In this document: piece by piece, positions 1 to 6,606 of the stretch
Position numbering within the stretch: the stretch's first letter is position 1
How the letters are laid out: every line of letters starts with the position of its first letter
NCBI GenBank assembly: GCA_022564455.1
Contig: JADFLK010000103.1
Coordinates: 1 to 7,343 of the forward strand
Source of the DNA: Bacteroidota bacterium
GTDB taxonomy: Bacteria > Bacteroidota > Rhodothermia > Rhodothermales > Rubricoccaceae
Length of the DNA: 7,343 nt
Direction of reading: 5' to 3'
Notes under the pieces: generated by a model
What the model was told of the DNA's origin: nothing
What the model saw: only the letters and a program-made list of their open reading frames with translations
Database searches by the model: none
Translations under genes and position numbers: made by a program

Positions 1-288
1 CTCTCGGAGAACAAGCCGTTTTGCGACAACCGCCACCTCAACGCGTTCGAGGACGACGGAACGCTGGGTGAACACAACGCTTCCGCTTCTGCCGATGAGA
101 CGGTACTGCGGATCATCCTTGCTGCAAACGGCCCGTACCTGTTGCGCGGTCCGGTCTCGATTTCCTCCGCCGACGGCTCAGAAATCACAACCGGGAAGTG
201 CGCCCTATGCCGCTGCGGCCAGTCCTCCAACAAGCCGTTCTGCGACGGTACGCACAAGGCGGTGGGGTTTGAGGCGGCGGCAGCTTGA
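1..288 (+). CDS. CDGSH iron-sulfur domain protein, 3' portion (5' truncated by window)
   Basis: Frame 1 is open from the first base to the TGA at 286-288, giving the last 95 residues of a protein whose start lies outside the window. Residues 70-85 carry a complete CDGSH [2Fe-2S] signature: C70-x-C72, S75, P79, C81-D-G-T-H85, giving the three-Cys one-His ligand set of the mitoNEET family. Residues 2-12 (SENKPFCDNRH) are the second half of an earlier copy with the variant CDNRH, so this is a tandem-CDGSH protein. Residues 32-62 form a spacer with a short hydrophobic stretch, as in bacterial proteins with repeated zf-CDGSH domains. No signal peptide is visible in the part present. Proteins of this family carry redox-active, acid-labile clusters, but the substrate or partner of bacterial members is mostly unknown and nothing here narrows it. 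It lies 65 bases upstream of metH on the same strand, so cotranscription is possible. Confidence 0.9.
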   Translation, partial: LSENKPFCDNRHLNAFEDDGTLGEHNASASADETVLRIILAANGPYLLRGPVSISSADGSEITTGKCALCRCGQSSNKPFCDGTHKAVGFEAAAA

Positions 289-353
289 TGCAACCCGTCT
301 GAACTTCGGTAGGCCGGCTGCGTTGATCGGCTCGATTGCTTTAGAAAGTACCG

Positions 354-3300
354 ATGTCACTTCTAACGGAACTGCAAGCCCTCCTCACCAACCGCATCCT
401 CATCCTTGACGGGGCGATGGGGACGATGATCCAGCGGCTCGGTTTTGCCGAGGAGGACTTTCGCGGCGAGCGGTTTGCTGATTGGGAAAGCCCGTTGATG
501 GGCAACAATGATCTGCTGAGCCTCACGCAGCCGGAGGCCATTCTGGATATCCACCGGGCGTATCTGGATGCGGGGGCTGATCTCGTTTCCACCAACACGT
601 TCAACGCGCAGGCCGTTTCGCAGGCGGATTACGGGATGGAGACGCTGGTCTACGAGATGAATGCGACGAGCGCCCGGCTCGCCCGGCAGGCCGCCGATGC
701 GGCGACCGCTGAGACACCCGAAAGGCCTCGCTTCGTCGTCGGCGCCATCGGGCCGATGAACAAGACGCTGTCGCTTTCGCCCGATGTTGAAGACCCAGGC
801 TTTCGCGGCGTCACGTTCGACGAGGTGCGTGATGCGTACACCGAACAGATTCGGGGCCTCGTAGACGGCGGAGTGGACATCCTGCTCGTCGAGACCATCT
901 TCGACACGCTGAATGCAAAGGCCGCCGTGGTTGCGTTACGGCGGTTCTTCCGAGAGACCGGCAAGGTGCTCCCGGTGATGATTTCAGGCACCATCGTGGA
1001 CCAGAGCGGGCGCACGCTGGTCGGGCAAACAGTAGAAGCCTTCTGGACGTCGCTGGCTCATGCTCCCGAGCTCCTCTCGTTCGGGCTGAATTGCGCGCTC
1101 GGCACCGAGCAAATGCGGCCGTTTATTGAGGATTTGAGCCGCGTAGCATTTGTTCCGACCAGTTTGTACCCGAATGCGGGCTTGCCCAACGAAATGGGTG
1201 GCTACGACGAGAGCCCGGAGCACATGGCTACTATTCTGGCTGAGTATGCCGAAGAAGGCCTGCTGAACATCGCCGGGACGTGTTGCGGGAGCACGCCGGA
1301 GCACACACGGGTGTTGGTTGATGCGCTGGCCGGCATCGCCCCGCGTCAAGCGCCCGAGGCAGATCGGCGCACGCGCCTCGCCGGTCTGGAGCCACTCGTC
1401 TTCCGATCCGACCTCAACTTCGTCAACATCGGCGAGCGGACGAACGTGACGGGCTCGCGGCGCTTTGCCCGGCTCATCAAAGAGAACGACTACGAGGAAG
1501 CGCTGTCTGTGGCTCGTCAACAGGTGGAGAACGGCGCCCAGGCCATCGACGTGAACATGGACGAGGGTATGCTCGATTCCGCGGCGGCCATGCAACGCTT
1601 TCTGTTGATGGCCATGAGCGAGCCCGATATCTCACGGGTGCCGGTCGTGGTGGATTCGTCGAAGTGGGACGTCATCGAGGCAGGGTTGAAGTGCCTGCCG
1701 GGTAAGCCCGTCGTCAACTCGATATCGCTCAAAGAAGGCGAAAACGAGTTCAGGAAGCACGCTGAGGCCGCTCGTGATTACGGAGCTGCTGTAATCGTGA
1801 TGGCGTTTGATGAGGACGGGCAGGCCGATACGCTGAAGCGCCGCACCAAAGTCTGTGAGCGGGCCTACCGCATCCTCGTAGACGACATCGGCTTCCCGCC
1901 CGAAGACATCATCTTCGACCCGAACATCTTCGCCGTCGCGACGGGCATCCCCGAGCACAACCGCTACGCCATTGATTATATCGAGGCCGTCCGGTGGATC
2001 AAGGCAAACCTTCCCGGCACGAAAATCTCGGGAGGCGTCTCGAATCTCTCGTTCTCCTTTCGGGGCAACGACACGGTGCGCGAAGCCATGCACGCGGCCT
2101 TCCTTTACCATGCCGTTCAAGCGGGGATGGACATGGGGATCGTCAATGCGGGCCAACTTGCCGGGTACGACGAGATTGATCCGGTGCTCCTGGAACTGGT
2201 AGAGGACGTTCTGTTTGACCGGAAACCGGACGCAACGGAGCGTCTGGTTTCCCACGCGGAGCAAATACGGGAGCACGGGAGCACAGACGAAATTGAGAAA
2301 GAAGCCTGGCGTGATGCTCCCGTTGCAGAGCGGCTCAAGCACGCCCTTGTCAAGGGCATCGTTGATTACATCGAAGAAGACACGGAAGAAGCCAGAAAGG
2401 CCTCAAAACGCCCATTGCATGTGATTGAAGGCCCGTTGATGGACGGAATGAACGTGGTGGGCGATCTGTTCGGAAGTGGCAAAATGTTTCTTCCGCAGGT
2501 TGTGAAGAGCGCTCGTGTAATGAAGAAATCCGTGGCCTATCTTACACCGTTCATTGAACGGGAGCAAGCGGAGCACGGCGGCGAAATACCCTCTCGGCCG
2601 AAGGTGCTGATGGCAACAGTCAAAGGCGACGTTCACGATATCGGGAAGAACATTGTGGGCGTGGTATTGGGCTGCAACAACTACGACGTGATCGACCTGG
2701 GCGTGATGGTCCCTGCCGACAAGATCCTGGAAGCAGCGCGGGAGCACGACGTAGACGTGATCGGCCTTTCCGGCCTCATCACGCCATCACTCGATGAAAT
2801 GGTTCATGTTGCCGGAGAGATGGAGCGGCAGGGGATGCACACGCCGCTGCTCATCGGTGGCGCCACGACCTCCAAACTGCATACAGCGGTCAAGATCGCC
2901 CCGCGGTACAGTGGTCCGACCATTCACGTCCTCGATGCGAGTCGCGGTGTTTCGACGGTGGGCGCCCTGATTTCAGAGGAACGGTGCGCCGCCTTTGTAG
3001 ACGACGTTGCCAGCGAGTACGATGAAGTGCGCGCGAGGTACGCTTCGCGAAATGGTACGCAAACTGTGCTTTCGTTGGACGAGGCGCGCTCAAACAAACT
3101 GGTGCTCGATTGGGCCAAAGCTCCCATCTCTGTGCCCAGGCATCTCGGGGTAAAAGTCGTTGACAACGTGACGGTATCGGACCTGCGCCCGTTCATCGAT
3201 TGGGGGCCGTTCTTTATCGCGTGGGAGCTGAAGGGCAAGTACCCGATGATTCTGGAGGACGAGCGCGTCGGCGAGCAAGCCCGGTCTCTTCTGGTCGATG

Positions 3301-4067
3301 CCAATACACTCCTTGACCAGATAGAAGCACAGGACGCTTTTGTACCACGCGGCGTGGCCGGGCTGTTTCCAGCGGGCTCCGACGGCGACGACATCCACAT
3401 CTACACCGATGGGTCGCGTGCGGACGTTGCGGCCACGCTCCACACCCTCCGCCAGCAAACCAAGAAAACACCCGGCAAACCCAACCGCGCCCTTGCCGAC
3501 TTTGTGGCCCCGACGGACAGCGGCCGGAAGGACCACCTCGGTGCCTTCTCCGTTTCCATCCACGGGGCGGAAGCGCTCGCGCAGCATTTCAGAGAAGACC
3601 ACGACGATTATCAGGCCATCCTCGCCCAATCTCTTGCCGACCGTTTGGTTGAGGCGTTTGCCGAGTGGCTCCACGTCCGCGTACGAACGGAACTGTGGGG
3701 CTACGCATCTGACGAACAGTACTCGAGCGACGACCTCATCCGGGAACGCTATCGAGGCATTCGCCCGGCTCCCGGTTATCCCGCGCAGCCCGATCATACG
3801 GAGAAGCGTACCCTCTTCGGGCTGATTGATGCGGAGGCCAACACGGGCGTGCAACTCACCGAGCACCTGGCCATGACGCCTCCGGCATCCGTTTGCGGGC
3901 TATACCTGGCTCATCCCCAAGCTGCTTACTTCAACGTGGGCGTGCTCGGGAAGGACCAAATTGAAGACTATGCGGGGCGCAAAGGCGTAAGTGTTGAGGA
4001 AATGGAGCGGTGGCTGGCGCCGAATCTGGCGTACGAAGTGGAACAGGGCGGAGCCATACGGCGCTAG
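354..4067 (+). CDS. metH: Cobalamin-dependent methionine synthase (5-methyltetrahydrofolate--homocysteine methyltransferase)
   Basis: Full-length 1237-residue MetH (the E. coli enzyme has 1227), which transfers the methyl of 5-methyltetrahydrofolate through cobalamin to homocysteine in the cytoplasm. All four modules are present. The homocysteine domain (about 1-330) has zinc ligands C247 (LNCALG) and C310-C311 (CCGS), the same numbering as E. coli. The pterin domain (about 350-640) has [16 protein letters not shown] at 356-371. The cobalamin cap and Rossmann domains (about 655-895) have D759-x-H761-x-x-G764, so H761 is the lower cobalt ligand, followed by S806 and G835-G836. The AdoMet reactivation domain (about 905-1237) has R1137-PAPG-Y1142. 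The ATG at 354 aligns with the known N-terminus ([15 protein letters not shown]). No clear Shine-Dalgarno sequence precedes it. Nothing is truncated or missing, so the enzyme should be active and self-reactivating, with flavodoxin or equivalent reductant encoded elsewhere. No metF lies beside it. Confidence 0.98.
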   Translation: MSLLTELQALLTNRILILDGAMGTMIQRLGFAEEDFRGERFADWESPLMGNNDLLSLTQPEAILDIHRAYLDAGADLVSTNTFNAQAVSQADYGMETLVYEMNATSARLARQAADAATAETPERPRFVVGAIGPMNKTLSLSPDVEDPGFRGVTFDEVRDAYTEQIRGLVDGGVDILLVETIFDTLNAKAAVVALRRFFRETGKVLPVMISGTIVDQSGRTLVGQTVEAFWTSLAHAPELLSFGLNCALGTEQMRPFIEDLSRVAFVPTSLYPNAGLPNEMGGYDESPEHMATILAEYAEEGLLNIAGTCCGSTPEHTRVLVDALAGIAPRQAPEADRRTRLAGLEPLVFRSDLNFVNIGERTNVTGSRRFARLIKENDYEEALSVARQQVENGAQAIDVNMDEGMLDSAAAMQRFLLMAMSEPDISRVPVVVDSSKWDVIEAGLKCLPGKPVVNSISLKEGENEFRKHAEAARDYGAAVIVMAFDEDGQADTLKRRTKVCERAYRILVDDIGFPPEDIIFDPNIFAVATGIPEHNRYAIDYIEAVRWIKANLPGTKISGGVSNLSFSFRGNDTVREAMHAAFLYHAVQAGMDMGIVNAGQLAGYDEIDPVLLELVEDVLFDRKPDATERLVSHAEQIREHGSTDEIEKEAWRDAPVAERLKHALVKGIVDYIEEDTEEARKASKRPLHVIEGPLMDGMNVVGDLFGSGKMFLPQVVKSARVMKKSVAYLTPFIEREQAEHGGEIPSRPKVLMATVKGDVHDIGKNIVGVVLGCNNYDVIDLGVMVPADKILEAAREHDVDVIGLSGLITPSLDEMVHVAGEMERQGMHTPLLIGGATTSKLHTAVKIAPRYSGPTIHVLDASRGVSTVGALISEERCAAFVDDVASEYDEVRARYASRNGTQTVLSLDEARSNKLVLDWAKAPISVPRHLGVKVVDNVTVSDLRPFIDWGPFFIAWELKGKYPMILEDERVGEQARSLLVDANTLLDQIEAQDAFVPRGVAGLFPAGSDGDDIHIYTDGSRADVAATLHTLRQQTKKTPGKPNRALADFVAPTDSGRKDHLGAFSVSIHGAEALAQHFREDHDDYQAILAQSLADRLVEAFAEWLHVRVRTELWGYASDEQYSSDDLIRERYRGIRPAPGYPAQPDHTEKRTLFGLIDAEANTGVQLTEHLAMTPPASVCGLYLAHPQAAYFNVGVLGKDQIEDYAGRKGVSVEEMERWLAPNLAYEVEQGGAIRR

Positions 4068-4126
4068 CGTTTGAGTTGAGTGCTTCGGCTGCCGATAACG
4101 CGCCCGATCCACCTCCTCACAGGTCC

Positions 4127-4729
4127 GTGCGCACCTTCTCGCTTTTATTCCTGCTCCCGCTCTTAAGCGCGTGGGGTGCCCAGGCGCAGACGTCAGCGCG
4201 CGGAACGGGCGCCGTTCACCTCAGCGAGGAGGTGCGGTACTACGACATCGTGGGACGCACTGAAAACGACCTGCTTCAAGCAATGCTGCGGGGAGGCCCG
4301 GTGTCGGGGGGCTCTCGTTACTTCGGCCTCACCTCCACCGAAATACGCTACACATACTGGAAGACGCCGGCCTCAATCGGCTGCGATCTGACCGACATAG
4401 AGGTTCATCTGCGAGTAGTGACCACCTTGCCACGTTGGCAGCCGTTCAGAGGGACGGCATACGAGGTTGAGAGAAGGTGGCGGTCGTTCGATCGCGCCCT
4501 GCGCATCCACGAGAACGGTCACAAACAGTTCGCCCTCGAAGAGGCCGATATGATCTGGCGTGCTCTAGAGTCGGTGCGTGCGCCTTCCTGCGATGTGATT
4601 GATGCTGAGGCCAGAGGCATCGCGTCGAGAATCCGGGACACCTACGTGCTGCGGCACAACGCCTACGATGGCCGAACCGACCATGGAACTACGCAAGGGG
4701 CGGTGTGGCCGCTGACGAACGGGCGATAA
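4127..4729 (+). CDS. Secreted DUF922-family putative zinc-dependent peptidase
   Basis: A 200-residue protein read from the GTG at 4127. This start gives a clean signal peptide: short n-region VRT, hydrophobic core FSLLFLLPLLSAWG, and a probable cut after AQA (residue 20). The ATG at 4010 in the same frame would overlap metH by 58 bases and put about 39 residues before the signal, so I reject it. The mature part matches the DUF922 pattern: YYDIVGRTENDLLQAM (38-53), a conserved GP, an S/T-rich strand, C86 and C155 as a likely disulfide pair, LPRW (101-104), and the zinc motif H128-E-N-G-H132. The C-terminal YDGRTDHG (180-187) is also typical; H186 could be a third ligand, which is inference. 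DUF922 proteins are described as predicted secreted Zn proteases, but I know of no defined substrate. It begins 59 bases after the metH stop, so it may share that transcript. No Shine-Dalgarno sequence is obvious. Confidence 0.88.
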   Translation: MRTFSLLFLLPLLSAWGAQAQTSARGTGAVHLSEEVRYYDIVGRTENDLLQAMLRGGPVSGGSRYFGLTSTEIRYTYWKTPASIGCDLTDIEVHLRVVTTLPRWQPFRGTAYEVERRWRSFDRALRIHENGHKQFALEEADMIWRALESVRAPSCDVIDAEARGIASRIRDTYVLRHNAYDGRTDHGTTQGAVWPLTNGR

Positions 4730-4751
4730 GCGGCGTTAAGCAGCCCCTGGT

Positions 4752-5522
4752 TCAGTCGAACTGCGAAAAGTCAGGTGGCCGCTTTTCGATAAACGCAGCA
4801 AGGGCTTCCTGTGCCTCCGGGCCGGTGAGCGCCTCGATAAAATGAGTGCCCTCGGCCTGCATCGTGCGTGCCACGGCCTCGGTATCTGCGGCCTTCAGCA
4901 AGGCTTTGGTGAGGCTCAATGATGACGGAGGTTTTAGGGCAAGCTCTTTTGCTCGTTCGAGTGCGTGATCCACAACCGTGCCTTCCGTGATTACAGCGTT
5001 CACGAGCCCGGCAGCGTGCGCGTCCTCCGCCGAGAACGGATCGCCGAAGAACAGCAGTTCGGCGGCTCGCTTTGTCCCGACGGTCTTTGGGAGCAGTAGG
5101 CTGGATGCGGCCTCCGGAACCAGGCCGAGGTTAACAAACGGGAGCTGAAATCGTGCCGAGGGCGCTGCATAAGCCAGATCGCAGTGCAAGAGGACGGTTG
5201 TGCCGATACCGATAGCGTGTCCTTCTACCGCAGCAATGAGAGGTTTGGGGAAGGTGCTAACAGCTCGCAGAAATCTAAAGACGGGGCTCGTATCGTCCTT
5301 CGGCGGGTCGTTCAGGAAGTCGAACAGGTCGTTGCCGGCCGTGAAGCTTCCACCAGAGCCATGCAAAATTGCAACACGCACGGAGGTGTTATTGGCGGCG
5401 TTGTTGAGCGCGTCCGTCATCCCTTCATACATCTCCAGAGTGAGTGCGTTCTTCTTTTCGGGACGGTTCAGTGCAATGCGAAGAATGCTATCGCTGATGG
5501 AGATGCTGAGATGGTCGCTCAT
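4752..5522 (-). CDS. Enoyl-CoA hydratase/isomerase (crotonase) family, probable delta3,delta2-enoyl-CoA isomerase of ECI2 type
   Basis: A 256-residue single-domain crotonase, the usual length. Oxyanion-hole elements are SFTAGNDL (59-66, A62) and GHAIGIG (101-107). Both glutamates of true enoyl-CoA hydratases are absent: the positions equivalent to E144 and E164 of the rat enzyme are T109 and F129. Instead E137 sits in LPFVNLGLVPEAASS (127-141), which matches the PF..LG..PE..SS signature of ECI2/PECI isomerases, where this Glu is the proton-shuttling residue. GNDL followed by a D/P-rich loop (71-79) also resembles ECI2. The likely role is moving 3-enoyl double bonds to trans-2 during beta-oxidation of unsaturated fatty acids. 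A related CoA-substrate role, such as a PaaG-like one, cannot be excluded. The gene stands alone, convergent with the DUF922 gene and divergent from bioY. The ATG at 5520-5522 (complement) gives the normal N-terminus; no Shine-Dalgarno sequence is seen. Confidence 0.92.
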   Translation of the reverse strand: MSDHLSISISDSILRIALNRPEKKNALTLEMYEGMTDALNNAANNTSVRVAILHGSGGSFTAGNDLFDFLNDPPKDDTSPVFRFLRAVSTFPKPLIAAVEGHAIGIGTTVLLHCDLAYAAPSARFQLPFVNLGLVPEAASSLLLPKTVGTKRAAELLFFGDPFSAEDAHAAGLVNAVITEGTVVDHALERAKELALKPPSSLSLTKALLKAADTEAVARTMQAEGTHFIEALTGPEAQEALAAFIEKRPPDFSQFD

Positions 5523-5540
5523 GGTTGCAGAATGGAGTGG

Positions 5541-5553
5541 GTAGCGAAGCTAC
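5541..5553. promoter_or_regulatory. Small perfect inverted repeat in the divergent isomerase/bioY intergenic region
   Basis: GTAGC-GAA-GCTAC is a perfect 5-bp inverted repeat with a 3-base centre, starting 19 bases upstream of the isomerase start codon on the minus strand. It lies in the 151-base gap (5523-5673) that must hold promoters for both divergent genes. A looser pair, GTAAC (5561-5565) and GTTTAC (5574-5579), follows it. Either could be an operator or a 5'-leader hairpin, but they are short enough to arise by chance. I cannot match them to a known BirA or BioR site, and no convincing promoter boxes are visible in the gap. Confidence 0.25.
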
Positions 5554-5673
5554 GTCGTCGGTAACGGATGCACGTTTACGAATGTGGGGAACCGCTGATG
5601 AGTTGTGGCCAGTCCACGGGAAGGCATAGCAGGCGCGTTGCATCGTATTTTCAGAGTCACCCTCAATCCCACA

Positions 5674-6264
5674 ATGCTTATGGCCACCCTTATTCTTCGC
5701 TCGCCCCGCACTGCTACCGTTGACGGGCTACGCAGCGATCATGCATCTCTTGCAACCCAGGTCGCCGGCATTGCAGGGTTCGCTCTTCTGACAGGCCTGC
5801 TGGCGCAGTTCGAGATCAGGCTGTACCTGTGGGAAGTACCCATTACGCTTCAAACCGTAGCGGTATATGGCAGCGGGTTGTTCCTGGGATGGCGGAACGG
5901 CCTGCTGGCGATGCTCCTCTATCTCGTTCTGGGCCTTTTTCTGCCGCTCTACGCAGGCGGAGCCTCCGGTATCGCCCACCTTGTCGGTGCGAGCGGGGGC
6001 TACCTATTTGGCTTTGCGGCTGCCGCAGCGGTCATCGGGATGGTGTCGAAGAGGTGGAACTCGTTTTCGGGCAGCGCACTCGCCGTATTTGCAGGATCGC
6101 TGACGCTGTTTGCGTGCGGCGTAACGTGGCTTCATTTCGCCGCTGACCATGCAACGTGGTGGCAGTCAATCGAGAGCGGCTGGCTCCGCTTCGTTGCGTG
6201 GGACATCACCAAAATCCTCCTGACGGCGTCCATCTACACCGGAATGCGTCGGCTCACGGCCTGA
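5674..6264 (+). CDS. bioY: BioY-family biotin transporter, ECF substrate-binding (S) component
   Basis: A 196-residue integral membrane protein from the ATG at 5674; the ATG at 5680 and an upstream GTG at 5605 are alternatives. The 5605 start would add 23 poorly hydrophobic residues not typical of BioY, and the usual family length is about 190. Six hydrophobic segments are visible, roughly 28-46, 57-72, 76-92, 104-123, 134-153 and 173-190. BioY hallmarks are PITLQT (56-61), LFLGWRNGLLAMLLYLVLG (69-87), LPLYAGG (90-96) and GASGGYLFGF (105-114; most members read GPTGGY). Near the C-terminus, WDITK (176-180) replaces the common GDxxK; D177 and K180, spaced as the biotin-contacting pair in BioY structures, are kept. 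It binds biotin in the cytoplasmic membrane and, in the ECF scheme, works with EcfT and EcfA energising subunits. None is encoded here, so it would use a shared module or act alone. No Shine-Dalgarno sequence precedes the start. Confidence 0.93.
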   Translation: MLMATLILRSPRTATVDGLRSDHASLATQVAGIAGFALLTGLLAQFEIRLYLWEVPITLQTVAVYGSGLFLGWRNGLLAMLLYLVLGLFLPLYAGGASGIAHLVGASGGYLFGFAAAAAVIGMVSKRWNSFSGSALAVFAGSLTLFACGVTWLHFAADHATWWQSIESGWLRFVAWDITKILLTASIYTGMRRLTA

Positions 6265-6271
6265 GCATCAC

Positions 6272-6291
6272 TCGTCCAGCATTCAGGACGA
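6272..6291 (+). other. Weak hairpin just downstream of bioY
   Basis: TCGTCC (6272-6277) and GGACGA (6286-6291) form a perfect 6-bp stem with an 8-base loop, starting 8 bases after the bioY stop. A short T-run (6301-6304) follows about nine bases after the stem, which is too far for a typical intrinsic terminator. It may be a 3'-end-stabilising or attenuating structure, or chance. Confidence 0.3.
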
Positions 6292-6313
6292 AATCACTGG
6301 TTTTCGTAAGGCG

Positions 6314-6330
6314 TGGCCCATTTCGGGCCA
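6314..6330 (+). terminator. Hairpin of the ancestral bioY terminator, now split from its T-tract
   Basis: TGGCCC (6314-6319) and GGGCCA (6325-6330) form a 6-bp perfect stem around the 5-base loop ATTTC, about 50 bases after the bioY stop. It has no T-tract of its own because the palindromic element begins at its 3' edge. On the far side of that element the sequence resumes with GGCC (6495-6498) followed by TTTTTGTTT (6499-6507). Joining the two flanks over a single GGCC gives GGCCC-ATTTC-GGGCC-TTTTTG, a canonical intrinsic terminator. The hairpin is seen directly; the splitting is inference. Confidence 0.55.
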
Positions 6331-6493
6331 GGAGTCTGTCGGGTTTAGGGGTTCGTAACGAGGCGAGTGGGGAATCGAGACCATTCTTTCGATCTTTTGA
6401 GGCGCATAGTGGGGCTACGCAACGAAAAAGATCGGGGTAATGGGCCGATTCACCGCCGCCGCAGTAGAATCATCCTAAATCCGATAGACTCCT
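6330..6493. mobile_element. MITE-like palindromic element, complete copy (164 bp)
   Basis: The ends are inverted repeats: 6330-6349 (AGGAGTCTGTCGGGTTTAGG) and the complement of 6474-6493 agree at 18 of 20 positions. The interior is also palindromic in the same register: GAATCG 6372-6377 with CGATTC 6446-6451, CCATT 6381-6385 with AATGG 6439-6443, CGATCTTTT 6390-6398 with AAAAGATCG 6426-6434, and GCG/TAG (6402-6404, 6407-6409) with CTA/CGC (6415-6420). Paired positions sum to 12822-12824, so one fold-back covers the whole element with its apex near 6412. GGCC flanks both sides (6326-6329 and 6495-6498) and may be a 4-bp target duplication. A second, diverged copy starts at 7242. It encodes no protein, so mobility would need a transposase in trans from a parent insertion sequence I cannot name. 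It could alternatively be a REP-like or small-RNA repeat. It separates bioY from the lipoprotein gene. Confidence 0.78.
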
Positions 6494-6606
6494 AGGCCTT
6501 TTTGTTTGGAAGGCCCTTTGCGAACGGCCGTCTCGGCCGCCCGGCGTGTTACCCCACGGTTCGCTCCGGCGGCTCTCCCGATGCGTCCATTCGAATCCTT
6601 CCCCCC
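6494..6606 (+). promoter_or_regulatory. Leader region of the putative lipoprotein gene
   Basis: These 113 bases separate the palindromic element from the lipoprotein start. They begin with GGCCTT (6495-6500) and its partner AAGGCC (6510-6515), a 6-bp hairpin whose loop holds part of the old T-tract. Next come two copies of the self-complementary CGGCCG (6525-6530 and 6534-6539). The last 12 bases before the ATG are almost all pyrimidine, so there is no Shine-Dalgarno sequence. I cannot place convincing promoter boxes; the promoter may lie here or in the right arm of the mobile element. Confidence 0.35.

Noticed and set aside
984..3866. Several long minus-strand open frames (for example 984-1595, 1632-2342, 3090-3866) opposite metH
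   Set aside because: They are shadows of a GC-rich coding strand. They lie wholly inside a conserved, complete metH and their translations show no domain or membrane pattern I recognise.
4064..4071. CGCTAGCG palindrome at the metH stop as a terminator
   Set aside because: It has only 4 bp per arm with no loop and no T-tract after it; it does not qualify as a terminator.
4010..4126. Upstream ATG start for the DUF922 gene overlapping the metH 3' end
   Set aside because: It would bury the signal peptide behind 39 residues coded partly within metH; the GTG at 4127 gives a normal exported precursor.
5605..5673. GTG start at 5605 for bioY
   Set aside because: The extra 23 residues do not look like BioY and no ribosome binding site favours it; the ATG at 5674 gives the usual length. 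It cannot be fully excluded.
6525..6539. CGGCCG-TCT-CGGCCG as an operator or CRISPR-like repeat
   Set aside because: These are two short self-complementary hexamers in GC-rich DNA, without further units or spacers. I noted them in the leader only.
6502..6606. ATG at 6502 as start of the lipoprotein
   Set aside because: It adds 35 polar, Arg/Pro-rich residues ahead of a proper lipoprotein signal peptide; the ATG at 6607 is the sensible start.
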